DNA from: an uncultured Gammaproteobacteria bacterium
GTDB taxonomy: Bacteria; Pseudomonadota; Gammaproteobacteria; Enterobacterales; Psychrobiaceae
DNA length: 64,000 nucleotides
Reading direction: 5' to 3'
Assembly (NCBI GenBank): GCA_937139475.1
Contig: CAKZQF010000031.1
Location: 62,001 to 126,000 of the forward strand
Shown: positions 29,561 through 39,364 of the stretch, piece after piece
Position numbering within the stretch: position 1 is the first letter of the stretch
Layout of the letters: every line of letters begins with the position of its first letter
Notes under the pieces: generated by a model
What the model was told of the DNA's origin: nothing
Seen by the model: only the letters and a program-made list of their open reading frames with translations
The model's database searches: none
Translations under genes and position numbers: made by a program

Positions 29561-30736
29561 ATGTCTGTAATTAAAATGACCGATTTGGCGCTAAGTAATC
29601 AACGCGTCCTAATTCGTGAAGACCTAAATGTACCAGTTAAAGATGGAAAAGTGACGTCAGATGCCAGACTTCGTGCGGCATTGCCTACCATTAAGCTAGC
29701 GTTAGAGCAGGGGGCTGCCGTTATGGTGATGTCACACCTGGGACGCCCAACGGAAGGTGAGTTTGCACAAGAGTTCTCACTAGCACCTGTTGCAGATTAT
29801 TTGAATGATGCTTTAGATGTTAACGTTCGCCTGGTCAGTGATTACCTTGACGGTGTTGATGTTGCCCCTGGCGAATTAGTTATTTTTGAAAATGTTCGCT
29901 TTAATCAAGGCGAAAAGAAAAACGAAGATGGCCTGGCTAAAAAGCTTGCCGCTCTTTGTGATGTATTTGTAATGGATGCATTTGGCACAGCGCATCGCGC
30001 CCAAGCGTCAACTCATGGCGTGGCAAAGTTTGCACCTGTTGCTTGTGCCGGCCCGCTGCTTTCAGGCGAGCTGGAAGCGTTAGCTAAAGCGCTTGATAAC
30101 CCAGCGCGCCCAATGGTTGCAATCGTTGGTGGCTCTAAAGTGTCAACGAAATTAACGGTACTTGAAAGCTTATCCAAAGTCGTTGATCAACTGGTTGTTG
30201 GTGGCGGTATTGCAAACACCTTTATTGCGGCGGCTGACCATCAAGTGGGTAATTCTTTATTTGAAGCGGATTTAGTCGCTAAAGCACAAGAGTTAACCAG
30301 TAATGCGCAAGCAAATGGCGGTGATATTCCTGTGCCTAGTGACGTGGTTGTAGCAACAGAGTTTGCTGAGAGCGCTACAGCAACATTAAAGCCAGTTAAC
30401 CAAGTAAACGATAACGAAATGATTTTTGATATCGGCCCTGATTCTGCCAAAGCCCTTAGCGATATCATTGCTAACGCGGGCACCATCGTTTGGAATGGCC
30501 CGGTAGGGGTTTTTGAATTTGATCAGTTTGGTGCTGGTACTGAAGCTATTGCCCGTGCAATTGCAAAGAGTAATGCATTCTCTATTGCTGGTGGTGGTGA
30601 TACGTTAGCGGCAGTTGATAAGTACGATATTGCTAACGATGTATCCTACATCTCAACCGGTGGCGGTGCATTCTTAGAGTTTCTAGAAGGTAAAAAACTA
30701 CCGGCTGTAGAAATCTTAGAACAACGCGCAAAATAG
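29561..30736 (+). CDS. pgk: Phosphoglycerate kinase
   Basis: Pgk interconverts 1,3-bisphosphoglycerate and 3-phosphoglycerate with ADP/ATP in glycolysis and gluconeogenesis. The 391-residue length is normal. Motifs: [60 protein letters not shown], and the nucleotide loop near [14 protein letters not shown] 29561 is preferred over TTG 29558 because AAGGA lies upstream at good distance. Confidence 0.98.
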   Translation: MSVIKMTDLALSNQRVLIREDLNVPVKDGKVTSDARLRAALPTIKLALEQGAAVMVMSHLGRPTEGEFAQEFSLAPVADYLNDALDVNVRLVSDYLDGVDVAPGELVIFENVRFNQGEKKNEDGLAKKLAALCDVFVMDAFGTAHRAQASTHGVAKFAPVACAGPLLSGELEALAKALDNPARPMVAIVGGSKVSTKLTVLESLSKVVDQLVVGGGIANTFIAAADHQVGNSLFEADLVAKAQELTSNAQANGGDIPVPSDVVVATEFAESATATLKPVNQVNDNEMIFDIGPDSAKALSDIIANAGTIVWNGPVGVFEFDQFGAGTEAIARAIAKSNAFSIAGGGDTLAAVDKYDIANDVSYISTGGGAFLEFLEGKKLPAVEILEQRAK

Positions 30737-30784
30737 ATTTAACCGCTTTTATTGGGGCTAAAAGTTTTAAGATAAGAACTAGCC

Positions 30785-30790
30785 TATAAT
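30785..30790 (+). promoter_or_regulatory. Possible -10 box for a fba transcript
   Basis: A perfect TATAAT lies in the pgk-fba gap, 22 bases before the long inverted repeat. No good -35 is visible at 16-18 bases, so this is tentative. Confidence 0.35.
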
Positions 30791-30811
30791 GAAAGCAATA
30801 AAACTTCAAAG

Positions 30812-30851
30812 GAACAACAATACAGTCGGTGTAACATTTGTATTGTTGTTC
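30812..30851. repeat. Perfect 13-bp inverted repeat upstream of fba
   Basis: GAACAACAATACA (30812-30824) is mirrored exactly by TGTATTGTTGTTC (30839-30851) around a 14-base loop. No T-run follows, so it is not a classical terminator. It would fold as a hairpin in the fba leader about 100 bases before the start codon, or act as a DNA operator. Confidence 0.7.
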
Positions 30852-30949
30852 TAATTATTAGGGTAATTATTCGCCCATTAAACTGTCAATCATGGTTAAT
30901 AGTGTTAAGTTATTAAGGTGATTGATAATAAGTGACAGGAAGAAACAAC

Positions 30950-32014
30950 ATGGCTTTAATTTCATTGCGTCAACTTTTGGATCATGCTGCAGAACACAAC
31001 TACGGTATTCCAGCATTTAACGTAAATAATCTTGAGCAGATGCGCGCTATCATGGAAGCAGCAGATCGCACAAACAGTCCAGTTATTGTACAAGCATCAG
31101 CCGGTGCTCGTAAGTATGCTGGCGCTCCCTTCTTGAAAGCGTTAATGAACGCTGCTATTGAAGAGTTCCCACATATTCCAGTGTGTATTCACCAAGATCA
31201 CGGGACAGATCCTGATGTATGTCAACGCTCAATTCAATTAGGCTTTTCATCGGTAATGATGGATGGCTCATTAATGGCCGATGGTAAAACACCATCAAGC
31301 TATGATTACAACGTTGATGTAACAAAACGCACGGTAGACTTCTCACACGCTTGTGGTGTATCGGTTGAAGGTGAAATCGGGTGTCTAGGTTCACTTGAAA
31401 CTGGCATGGCTGGCGAAGAAGATGGTGTTGGTGCTGAAGGTGTTCTAAGCCAAGACCAAATGCTAACTAGCCCAGATGAAGCTGCGAGCTTTGTTAAAGC
31501 GACTAACTGTGATGCTCTGGCGATTGCTATTGGTACATCGCATGGCGCGTACAAGTTTACCCGCAAGCCTACTGGCGATATCTTAGCTATCGATCGCATT
31601 AAAGATATTCATGCACGTATCCCAAATACCCACTTGGTGATGCATGGTTCATCTTCTGTACCACAAGAGTGGTTAGCCGTAATCAATGAGTTTGGTGGTG
31701 AAATTCCAGAAACTTATGGTGTACCAGTGGAAGAAATCGTAAAAGGCATTAAGTTTGGTGTTCGTAAAGTTAACATCGATACTGACCTTCGTTTAGCGTC
31801 AACCGGTGCTATTCGCCGCTTTATGGCAGAGAAACCATCTGAGTTTGACCCACGAAAATTCTTCTCTGTGGCACAAAAAGCGATGGAGCAAATCTGTATC
31901 GACCGTTACGAAGCATTTGGCTGTGTTGGTATGGCAAGTAAAATTCAACCATTAACACTTGAGCAAATGTATTTACGTTATGCTTCAGGTGAACTGGATG
32001 CTAAAGTTTTATAG
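30950..32014 (+). CDS. fba: Fructose-bisphosphate aldolase class II
   Basis: This zinc-dependent aldolase interconverts fructose 1,6-bisphosphate with two triose phosphates. The 354-residue protein shows the class II features: [16 protein letters not shown], zinc ligands in IHQDHGTD, then [15 protein letters not shown], and [13 protein letters not shown]. The form resembles the Calvin-cycle subtype of class II aldolases that is usual in marine gammaproteobacteria. ATG 30950 is preferred over GTG 30932 because AGGAAG precedes it and matches the family start ([13 protein letters not shown]). It follows pgk by 213 bases and has its own terminator. Confidence 0.96.
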   Translation: MALISLRQLLDHAAEHNYGIPAFNVNNLEQMRAIMEAADRTNSPVIVQASAGARKYAGAPFLKALMNAAIEEFPHIPVCIHQDHGTDPDVCQRSIQLGFSSVMMDGSLMADGKTPSSYDYNVDVTKRTVDFSHACGVSVEGEIGCLGSLETGMAGEEDGVGAEGVLSQDQMLTSPDEAASFVKATNCDALAIAIGTSHGAYKFTRKPTGDILAIDRIKDIHARIPNTHLVMHGSSSVPQEWLAVINEFGGEIPETYGVPVEEIVKGIKFGVRKVNIDTDLRLASTGAIRRFMAEKPSEFDPRKFFSVAQKAMEQICIDRYEAFGCVGMASKIQPLTLEQMYLRYASGELDAKVL

Positions 32015-32033
32015 TCAATTTATTGACGATACC

Positions 32034-32065
32034 AAAAGGTGCCTTTTTTAGGCACCTTTTTTTTT
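32034..32065 (+). terminator. Rho-independent terminator after fba
   Basis: The stem AAAAGGTGCC/GGCACCTTTT, with a 7-base loop, is followed by a long T-run. Confidence 0.92.
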
Positions 32066-32229
32066 GTCAAATATTAATCTAGACTTAATCGCGAGTCAGC
32101 AGTTAAATTATTGTTAATGACTCAATTTTTTTTAAAGTTTGTGCAAATTTTATTAGATATTTAAATTTTTTGGCGTATTATGCGCACACTGTCATTTTAA
32201 TGACTAATAACACATATAAGGAATATATT

Positions 32230-33060
32230 ATGGAAATGATTCAACAGTGGTACAACGAACACTCTGGAATGATTGTGAACTATGCAATCGCCTTGGTATT
32301 GGCAATTGTCATATACTGGGTCGGCTCTAAAGTTGCGCGTATGATCAGTAATCTTGTAGCCAAATTAATGAATAAGAAAGAGCTCGACTCTATTATTGTT
32401 AACTTTGTGAAAAGTATTGTTTATGGCTTATTGATGGTTGTGGTTATCATCGCAGCATTAGGTCAGGTTGGCATTCAAACAGCGTCGTTTATTGCGGTTA
32501 TTGGTGCGGCTGGCTTAGCTGTTGGCTTAGCGCTTCAAGGATCATTATCTAATTTTGCTGCTGGTGTATTAATTATCGCGTTCCGTCCATTTAAATCTGG
32601 TGATTTTATTGAAGCGGCGGGCGCCTCTGGTATCGTTGAAGAGATTAAACTGTTTTCTACATTTATTCGCACGGGAGACAACAAGCAAGTCATCCTATCA
32701 AATTCATCGGTTGTGGGCTCTGCAATCACAAACTATTCAACAAAACCCACTCGTCGTATCGATTTAGTGATTGGTGTGAGTTATGATGCAGACATTAAAC
32801 ATGCTAAGGCAGTTTTAACTGATATCGCAGAGAGTCACCCGAATGTTCTTAAAGATCCTGGCGCGACAATAGCGGTATTAGAACTTGCTGACAATTCAGT
32901 CAATTTTGTCGTTCGCCCGTGGGTCAAAACGGCAGATTACTGGCCAACATATTTTGAATTAATGGAAACAATCAAGATCCGTCTCGATGAAGAGAAAATC
33001 GGTATTCCATATCCACAAATGGATGTACACATCCAAAATGCTGTTAACAACGGAGAGTAG
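32230..33060 (+). CDS. mscS: Small-conductance mechanosensitive channel (MscS family)
   Basis: MscS opens on membrane tension to release solutes during hypo-osmotic shock. The 276-residue protein is near the E. coli length of 286. Three hydrophobic segments are followed by the Gly/Ala-rich pore helix AVIGAAGLAVGLALQGSLSNFAAGVLII (cut across ~94-121) and the beta domain FRPFKSGDFIE. I chose ATG 32230 with AAGGA upstream; the frame extends to 32170. Its stop is one base before the start of a DUF481 gene, whose ribosome binding site lies inside mscS. Confidence 0.93.
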   Translation: MEMIQQWYNEHSGMIVNYAIALVLAIVIYWVGSKVARMISNLVAKLMNKKELDSIIVNFVKSIVYGLLMVVVIIAALGQVGIQTASFIAVIGAAGLAVGLALQGSLSNFAAGVLIIAFRPFKSGDFIEAAGASGIVEEIKLFSTFIRTGDNKQVILSNSSVVGSAITNYSTKPTRRIDLVIGVSYDADIKHAKAVLTDIAESHPNVLKDPGATIAVLELADNSVNFVVRPWVKTADYWPTYFELMETIKIRLDEEKIGIPYPQMDVHIQNAVNNGE

Positions 33061-33061
33061 A

Positions 33062-33778
33062 ATGAAACAGTTTTTATTATCAGGTATTTTCTTATCTGTA
33101 ATATCTGCACAAGCACTTAGTGATGACGCTAAGCCATGGCACGCAACCGCTGAATTAGGTGGAACGATGACAACGGGTAATACCGAAACATCGACACTTA
33201 AAGCCAAGCTTGATATGAAGCATGAAATAGCACAATGGAAAAATGCTTACTTTGCAGATGTTCTGTATAGTGAAGATGGTGAAAATAAAACAGCTTCTCG
33301 TTGGAAAGTTGGTGCTAAAGGCGGCTATGTTATTGATGAAACAAGTAACATATTCATTTTGGGTGAGCACGAGCAAGATGAGTTTAGTGATTATGACTCT
33401 GTATCGAGCTTCGCTGGTGGTTACAGCAAACGTCTAATGAAATCAGACAATGCATTACTCGATTTAGATGTTGGTCCTGGTTACAAGTATTTTGATCTGA
33501 TGGATGGTACCTCGGAAAAAACGGGTATCCTTCATCTAGGATTAGCGTATGAAAACTCGTTGTCAGCTACCTCAAAGTTCACTCAACTACTTGTTAGTGA
33601 TGTAGCATTCAAAGACGATATCTCAACATTGTCACGCTCTGAAACTGCAATTACGGCTAATATCATGGGAGAACTAGCCATGAAGCTTGGCCTGACTATC
33701 CGTCATGATAACAACGCAGGCATCGATAAAAAGAGTATTGATACAGAAACAACTATTACACTGCTTTACACTTTTTAA
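33062..33778 (+). CDS. DUF481 outer-membrane protein, first copy
   Basis: The 238-residue protein has a signal peptide (MKQFLLSGIFLSVISAQALS) and a beta-barrel-like DUF481 domain: ELGGTMTTGNTETSTLKAK, the central SSFAGGYSKRLMKSDNALLDLDVGPGYKY cut over ~125-153, RSETAITANI, and a C-terminal TLLYTF with terminal Phe. GGAGAGTAG ending mscS provides the ribosome binding site. The family (YdiY-like) is thought to be outer-membrane; its role is unknown. A paralogue follows after a terminator. Confidence 0.85.
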   Translation: MKQFLLSGIFLSVISAQALSDDAKPWHATAELGGTMTTGNTETSTLKAKLDMKHEIAQWKNAYFADVLYSEDGENKTASRWKVGAKGGYVIDETSNIFILGEHEQDEFSDYDSVSSFAGGYSKRLMKSDNALLDLDVGPGYKYFDLMDGTSEKTGILHLGLAYENSLSATSKFTQLLVSDVAFKDDISTLSRSETAITANIMGELAMKLGLTIRHDNNAGIDKKSIDTETTITLLYTF

Positions 33779-33813
33779 AATTTGTTAATACATAAGTACA
33801 GTGTATAATCACA

Positions 33814-33839
33814 AGCCAGCTTTTCGCTGGCTTTTTTTT
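33814..33839 (+). terminator. Rho-independent terminator between the two DUF481 genes
   Basis: The stem AGCCAGC/GCTGGCT with a TTTTC loop is followed by seven T. It ends the mscS-DUF481 transcript. Confidence 0.9.
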
Positions 33840-33857
33840 GCATTTTATTTGGATATT

Positions 33858-34631
33858 ATGAGCGCTACACTTCGACTTTTATTACTTTCCCTAGGCCTAT
33901 ATAGCGCCGACGGCTTGGCTGCGAGTAAATTACTTAATAGTGAATTTACCGAAGAAGCATTCAAGCTAACTAAATTTGAAAGTGATAAGGAATGGGAACT
34001 ATCGACCGAGTTTGGCGCAACGCTAACGTCAGGAAATACCGACACACAATCCTATAAAGGAAAGGTCACAGGTAGCTTTATCTACGCAATGGGGCGCCTT
34101 AATTATCATGGGCAATTCTTTAAAAAAATAAGCGCTGATGAAGTCAGTGCAGATAAATGGAAGGTCGGATTAAAGAATAATCTTGATTTTTCCGATCAGA
34201 ATAGTTCATTTGCTTCGGTTGAATATGAGCAAGACCAATTTGCTACTTATGATTCGGTTGCAACCTTCGCTGCAGGCTATACTCAGCGAATGTTTAATGA
34301 TTCAGTCATCAGATGGGATGCAGATATCGGCCCTGGTTATAAGTGGAAAAGTAATGATGAAGGGGAGCTGCGAGAATACGTGATGCACTTAGGCACGAAT
34401 CTCTCGGTGCAACTATCTCAACAAGCTAAATTTATTCAGACATTAATCGCTGATTTAGGTGTCAAAGGTAACGCGACCGATGTCGTACGCTCTGAAACTG
34501 CGATTTTAACCAGTGTACTTGAAAACCTGAAAATGAAACTGACCTATGCGTTTAAACACAATAGCAGGCCGGGTGAAGATAAAGAAAAGCTTGATACGCA
34601 AACAACCATCAGTATGGTATTTATTTTCTAG
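33858..34631 (+). CDS. DUF481 outer-membrane protein, second copy
   Basis: The 257-residue protein has a signal peptide (MSATLRLLLLSLGLYSADGLA) and a DUF481 barrel matching the first copy segment by segment: EFGATLTSGNTDTQSYKGK, YDSVATFAAGYTQRM, DADIGPGYKWK, VRSETAILTSV and a C-terminal ISMVFIF. It has an extra ~20-residue stretch after the signal. I chose ATG 33858, with TTGGA upstream, because the signal peptide begins there. A terminator before it implies its own promoter or read-through. The copies are diverged, so the duplication is not recent. Confidence 0.83.
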   Translation: MSATLRLLLLSLGLYSADGLAASKLLNSEFTEEAFKLTKFESDKEWELSTEFGATLTSGNTDTQSYKGKVTGSFIYAMGRLNYHGQFFKKISADEVSADKWKVGLKNNLDFSDQNSSFASVEYEQDQFATYDSVATFAAGYTQRMFNDSVIRWDADIGPGYKWKSNDEGELREYVMHLGTNLSVQLSQQAKFIQTLIADLGVKGNATDVVRSETAILTSVLENLKMKLTYAFKHNSRPGEDKEKLDTQTTISMVFIF

Positions 34632-34766
34632 CGGGTGTTTTGATTAACGCAAGGTATTTATTTACCTAGGTGGTTATTGATAAACAATGTAGCTGCGATT
34701 TAATTGGTCGCTGGAAAATGATTCGCTTACTATTGGAATTAGCACTTATCTCCGAAGATAACATAA

Positions 34767-34795
34767 AAAAGGCTACTCAATGAGTAGCCTTTTTT
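34767..34795. terminator. Bidirectional terminator between DUF481 and RND permease genes
   Basis: A 13-bp stem (AAAAGGCTACTCA/TGAGTAGCCTTTT) separated by one base (real loop a few bases) has A-runs on one side and T-runs on the other, so it can serve both convergent transcripts. Confidence 0.9.
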
Positions 34796-34819
34796 GTTCA
34801 CATTACTGTCTATGCCTCG

Positions 34820-37800
34820 CTAAGTCGCCTGCTGCACCGGAGACTGCTTGTATAAGCCGACTAACTTTCTTCGTGCGGCAGTAAGGTCGCTACCGATCAC
34901 ATATAAAGAAGGCACCAGGAACAAGGTGATAACCGTAGAGAACAATATACCAAAGGCGATAGAGGCTGCCATTGGAATAAGAATCTGCGCCTGTAAGCTT
35001 GTTTCCATTAAAATAGGTACTAAGCCAAAGAACGTGGTTAATGAGGTTAAAATAATTGGTCTAAAGCGACTACAACCAGCATCGACTACTGACTTCTTGA
35101 TGTGGTGACCAGCCGCGCGAGACTGATTAACAAAATCAACCATTACCAAAGAGTCATTTACCACCACCCCAATAAGCGCGATGATCCCGAAAAATGACAA
35201 GATGCTGAGCGATAAGCCCATGATGAAGTGGCCAAATATGGCTCCAATAACACCAAAGGGAATCACTGACATAATGATTAATGGTTGGCCGTATGACTTC
35301 AATGGGATAGCCATTAACGCGTAGATAGCAAATAGCGCAAAGAAAACGCCTTTGATCAATCCACCTTTAGCTTCACCTTCTTCTTTGGCTTCACCCGCTA
35401 ACTGTGAGTTAAGGTCTGGGTATTTAGCTAAAAGCTGTGGCAAATAAGTTTCTTCTATATCACGGATAACTTTATTTGGTTCAATTTTATCCTTGTTGAT
35501 ATTCGCTTTTACTGTAATGGAACGTTGGCCATCGATACGTACGATTGATGAAACTCCTTCACCAATATTGATCGTTGCCACTGAAGAAAACGGCACCTCG
35601 GTTCCACTTGGTGTACGTATACGCATTTGCTCAAGGTGGCCAATGCTACGACGATCTTCTTTTGGATAGCGCACCATAACTTTGATTTCTTCTTTGCCGC
35701 GCAGTATGCGCTGTGCTTCATAACCATAGAAGCTCCAACGGACTTGCTGGGCAAGGTCGGAAAGAGAAATACCTAATGCTTCAGCGCTTGGCTTAACGGC
35801 TAAGGTAATTTCTTGGCGGCCAGAACTCGCTGAGTCAGAAATATCGTAAAGTCCTTCATACTCGCGTAATTTGGCTTTTAATTCTTTGGTTGCGGCATTT
35901 AGCGATTCGAGGTTCTTGCCACTCAATTGGAAAGAAATCGGGTCACCACCGCCCACACCGGTTGAAGCATTGATATCAAGCTTCTTAACCCCTGGTAATT
36001 CAGGAATATTAGCTCGCCAAGCCTCTGATATTTCAACGCCATTGATTTGACGATCTTCGCCTTTTTTCAACTCCGCAAATAAAAAGATTCTTGATTGTGA
36101 TTCCATACTTACAAAACTATGCTTAATGACATCATCACCATAGGTTTGGTGTAATTGTGCGTTAGTTTTAAATAGGGCATCTTCAATAATCTGCGCGGTG
36201 CGTCTCGTAGTTTCTTCAGAGGTAGACTCCGTCATTTCAACGTTAACTTGCATAAAGTCACTTGGAATGTTTGGAAAGAAAACTGAGCGCACAAAACCGC
36301 CACCAAGTAATGAGCCACAAATAATTAAGAGCCCAAGAAATGCTGCTAATACGCTGTAACGGTATTTTATTGCACGTTCCAGACCTGGTCGATATAAGTT
36401 ATCGATAAAGCCTTTTAAGGTTTGGTCAAAACGGGCACGTAGGCGTTCTAGTGCATTGAGTTTTTTACCTGGTGGCTTGATTTTCATACGAGCCAAATGG
36501 GCAGGTAGAATCAGTTTGGACTCAACCAATGAGAAGACCAGACATAGAATAACCACATAACCAATCGACCCGGTAATAGCCACCATTGGTCCTTCAACGG
36601 CAATCATCGGGACGAATGCCGCGATGGTTGTTAAGACGCCAAAGGTTGCTGGCATCGCAACCCGTTGAGCTCCGGTTACAACACTATCAAGGCTTTGGCC
36701 GCTGCGTTCAATTTCACTATAAGCGCTTTCGCCAATGACAATGGCATCATCCACCACAATACCCAGCACCATAATAAAGGCGAAGAGGGTGATCATGTTG
36801 ATTGACAGACTAAACATTTCTAATGGCATGAGTAATAGGGTGCCTAAGAAACAGACTGGTAATCCCATCATTACCCAAAATGCAAGGCGGATGCGCATAA
36901 ACAGCGCCAAGATCAAAAATACTAACAATGCACCAGACAGCATATTGCTTAGCATCAGATCAAGACGGCCTTGAAGGTAATAGGCCATGTCCCCCCAAAC
37001 ATCAAGTTTGATTTGAGCCGGTAGCGTTGTTTTCTTTTCATCGATATAGGCGTTAACTTGCTGAGATATTTCTAATGAGCTCTGGTCGCCCACACTAAAT
37101 ACCTGCACCATGACCACGTCTTGTTGATTAAAGCGAGTGTAGTTTAACCCTTCGGTAAAACCATCATTGATATTGGCAATATCGCGAAGATAGACACGTG
37201 AGCCATCGCTATTGGTTTTTACGACAATTTCTTCAAACTCAGTTCCAGTATAAGCTTGTCCCTTAGTACGCAGTAAAATATTGCCATCAACGGCTTTGAT
37301 TGAACCGCCGGGTAAATCAATCGAGGAGCGCTGAACCGCTTGGGCTACGTGGGCGAATGTGAGGCCATACTCTTGTAACTTAAACTCAGTTACCTCAATT
37401 GCGATTTCGTAACTTGGCACGCCGATAACATCAGCTCGAGTCACACCGGGTAGGGAAGTGATATCTTCACGGATGTCTTTGGCTAATTCCTTCATTTCAT
37501 GTAATGCGAGGTCACCATAAACAGAAACATAAAGTACGTCTTCCGTTGGTTTTCGTCTAAATATGTTTGGCTTTTCGATGCTTTGCGGGAACGTAGCGAT
37601 GGCATCGATTAGTAATTTTATTTCATCTAATACTTTATCTGCATCGTGTGATGGCTCTACGGTGACCTGCACCATACCCGATCCTTCAGAAGCAATTGAA
37701 ACAACCTGCTCAATGCCTTCTACTTCTTTGATTGCTTCCTCAATCTTAATGTTGATGCCTTCTTCAATTTCTTGCGGGGCAGCGCCAGGGTAGGCAACAT

Positions 37801-37954
37801 TGATTGAGATAACATTAATCTCAAAGGCTGGAAATACCTTTTTATTGATGGTCATGGCAGTCAGTAAGCCACCGACCAAAATAAAAATCATCAGCAGGTT
37901 TGCGGCGACACTGTTGCGCGCAAACCACGAAATTATACCTTTCTTCGGATCCAT
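34820..37954 (-). CDS. RND efflux transporter permease subunit
   Basis: The 1044-residue inner-membrane protein is an AcrB-type resistance-nodulation-division pump. One N-terminal helix (SVAANLLMIFILVGGLLTAM) is followed by a large periplasmic domain, helices 2-6 with the proton-relay aspartates in GIVVDDAIVIGES, a second periplasmic domain, and a C-terminal helix set. The start overlaps the stop of the adaptor gene by one base (TAATG), so the two are coupled. No outer-membrane factor gene is adjacent; a separate TolC is presumed. Substrates are not predictable from sequence. Confidence 0.93.
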   Translation of the reverse strand: MDPKKGIISWFARNSVAANLLMIFILVGGLLTAMTINKKVFPAFEINVISINVAYPGAAPQEIEEGINIKIEEAIKEVEGIEQVVSIASEGSGMVQVTVEPSHDADKVLDEIKLLIDAIATFPQSIEKPNIFRRKPTEDVLYVSVYGDLALHEMKELAKDIREDITSLPGVTRADVIGVPSYEIAIEVTEFKLQEYGLTFAHVAQAVQRSSIDLPGGSIKAVDGNILLRTKGQAYTGTEFEEIVVKTNSDGSRVYLRDIANINDGFTEGLNYTRFNQQDVVMVQVFSVGDQSSLEISQQVNAYIDEKKTTLPAQIKLDVWGDMAYYLQGRLDLMLSNMLSGALLVFLILALFMRIRLAFWVMMGLPVCFLGTLLLMPLEMFSLSINMITLFAFIMVLGIVVDDAIVIGESAYSEIERSGQSLDSVVTGAQRVAMPATFGVLTTIAAFVPMIAVEGPMVAITGSIGYVVILCLVFSLVESKLILPAHLARMKIKPPGKKLNALERLRARFDQTLKGFIDNLYRPGLERAIKYRYSVLAAFLGLLIICGSLLGGGFVRSVFFPNIPSDFMQVNVEMTESTSEETTRRTAQIIEDALFKTNAQLHQTYGDDVIKHSFVSMESQSRIFLFAELKKGEDRQINGVEISEAWRANIPELPGVKKLDINASTGVGGGDPISFQLSGKNLESLNAATKELKAKLREYEGLYDISDSASSGRQEITLAVKPSAEALGISLSDLAQQVRWSFYGYEAQRILRGKEEIKVMVRYPKEDRRSIGHLEQMRIRTPSGTEVPFSSVATINIGEGVSSIVRIDGQRSITVKANINKDKIEPNKVIRDIEETYLPQLLAKYPDLNSQLAGEAKEEGEAKGGLIKGVFFALFAIYALMAIPLKSYGQPLIIMSVIPFGVIGAIFGHFIMGLSLSILSFFGIIALIGVVVNDSLVMVDFVNQSRAAGHHIKKSVVDAGCSRFRPIILTSLTTFFGLVPILMETSLQAQILIPMAASIAFGILFSTVITLFLVPSLYVIGSDLTAARRKLVGLYKQSPVQQAT

Positions 37955-39144
37955 TACTTATGCTCCACAGCCGCTAGCTGGCCAGGGGCGTCACTTTTCA
38001 AAGGCTCAGCGGGCTGGTCGGTGGTGAGGCGTACTTTCATCCCTTCATATAAGTGCTCAATCTTGGTTAGCGCTACTTGCTCACCAGCGTTTAAACCACT
38101 TGAGATATATACATTGTTTTTATCGCGGCGAAACAGCTCCACTTCATTTATGTGTAGCGTGTTATCACTGTCAACCGTTGCTACTTTGCCTTCTTTATAA
38201 AGATAGCTTGGTAGTACAACTAATTGGTTTTGTTGCTTGCTGGCAATGCTGGCATTGATAAAGGTGCCAAATTTTAACTTGTCTGGTTGAGCATATGGAT
38301 TGGTTACTTGTGCCACAAGGTAAACCATGCGTGAGTCTTCATCAATAACCCCTTCATCACGTACAACTTTAGCTTGCCATTGCTTTTCTTGTGCATTCTC
38401 CATGCGGGTTAGGGTAACGCTTGCGCCAAGAATATCTTTACCTAGCAGGTTGTAATCTGAATTGCTCATCGGCAGGCGAATTTCACCGACGTTATATGAT
38501 GAGACTACGCCGAGGCTGCTACCTGTACCAACGAATTGGCCCAGGTCGGCCATGCGCTTGTTAATAAGTGCGTCATATGGCGCAACTATGGTTGTGCGTT
38601 CTAAATTACGTTTAGCTCTGGCTAAAGCTGCCTGTGCCGAGCGCAATGACGCTTTTTCGCGGGCTAGCTGGGGCTTACGTAAACCTAACTCAGGAGGTAA
38701 TGCTGACGTCGTGCCTTGCCATTCCTTCTTAGCGACTTTACCACGGGCTATTTCTTCCTGCAGGGCGGCTTGTGCGCGCTGCAGGTTCGCCTGAGCGTCA
38801 ATCAAAGCCGCTTCATAATCACTGGCATCAATTTGAGCCAATACGCTACCTTTTTTGATAATACCACCTGAGGCGAAATCATCTGAGAGGGAAATAATTC
38901 TGCCACTAACTTCAGCAATCAAGTTAGTCTGATGCTTGGGCTTAAACACTCCATTAGAGCGAATTGTAATTGGGCTGGTGATTAATTTTGCTTCTAAAGT
39001 TTCAACCAGTGGTGCACTGATTTTTTCTTCTTTTTTCTCTGGCTCTTGCTTCATACCAACAATAGCAAAGGCAATAAGGCCGCATAATACAAGAATAATT
39101 AGGGGAAAAATAAAGCGAAAAACATTTTTCATTCTGGCAGACAT
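37954..39144 (-). CDS. RND efflux membrane-fusion (periplasmic adaptor) protein
   Basis: The 396-residue protein has one N-terminal membrane anchor (FIFPLIILVLCGLIAFAIVG, residues ~10-29) and the HlyD-like order: a beta-barrel/lipoyl half (VSGRIISLSDDFASGGIIKKGSVLAQID), an alpha hairpin rich in Ala/Gln/Arg (~105-175), the second lipoyl half (IVAPYDALINKRMADLGQFV) and the C-terminal barrel. AGGAAC precedes ATG 39144. It is transcribed into the permease gene. Confidence 0.92.
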   Translation of the reverse strand: MSARMKNVFRFIFPLIILVLCGLIAFAIVGMKQEPEKKEEKISAPLVETLEAKLITSPITIRSNGVFKPKHQTNLIAEVSGRIISLSDDFASGGIIKKGSVLAQIDASDYEAALIDAQANLQRAQAALQEEIARGKVAKKEWQGTTSALPPELGLRKPQLAREKASLRSAQAALARAKRNLERTTIVAPYDALINKRMADLGQFVGTGSSLGVVSSYNVGEIRLPMSNSDYNLLGKDILGASVTLTRMENAQEKQWQAKVVRDEGVIDEDSRMVYLVAQVTNPYAQPDKLKFGTFINASIASKQQNQLVVLPSYLYKEGKVATVDSDNTLHINEVELFRRDKNNVYISSGLNAGEQVALTKIEHLYEGMKVRLTTDQPAEPLKSDAPGQLAAVEHK

Positions 39145-39364
39145 AGCTGTTCCTGAGCTGTTTGAAATTATAACGGCTATAAAATAACAGTTTTAGCGTG
39201 TTGGCTCTATCTTAAATGTGTAAATTTGTGTGTATTTTGTTAACAATTTTTTATGGAAATATAAGAAGTTGCTCACTTACATTGTCTAATAGTGAAAATC
39301 AATAATAAACATGTTGGGGGAGGCCGTTAAGCGCTAATCAAAGCGCAGAATAAAGCAGTAAGAA

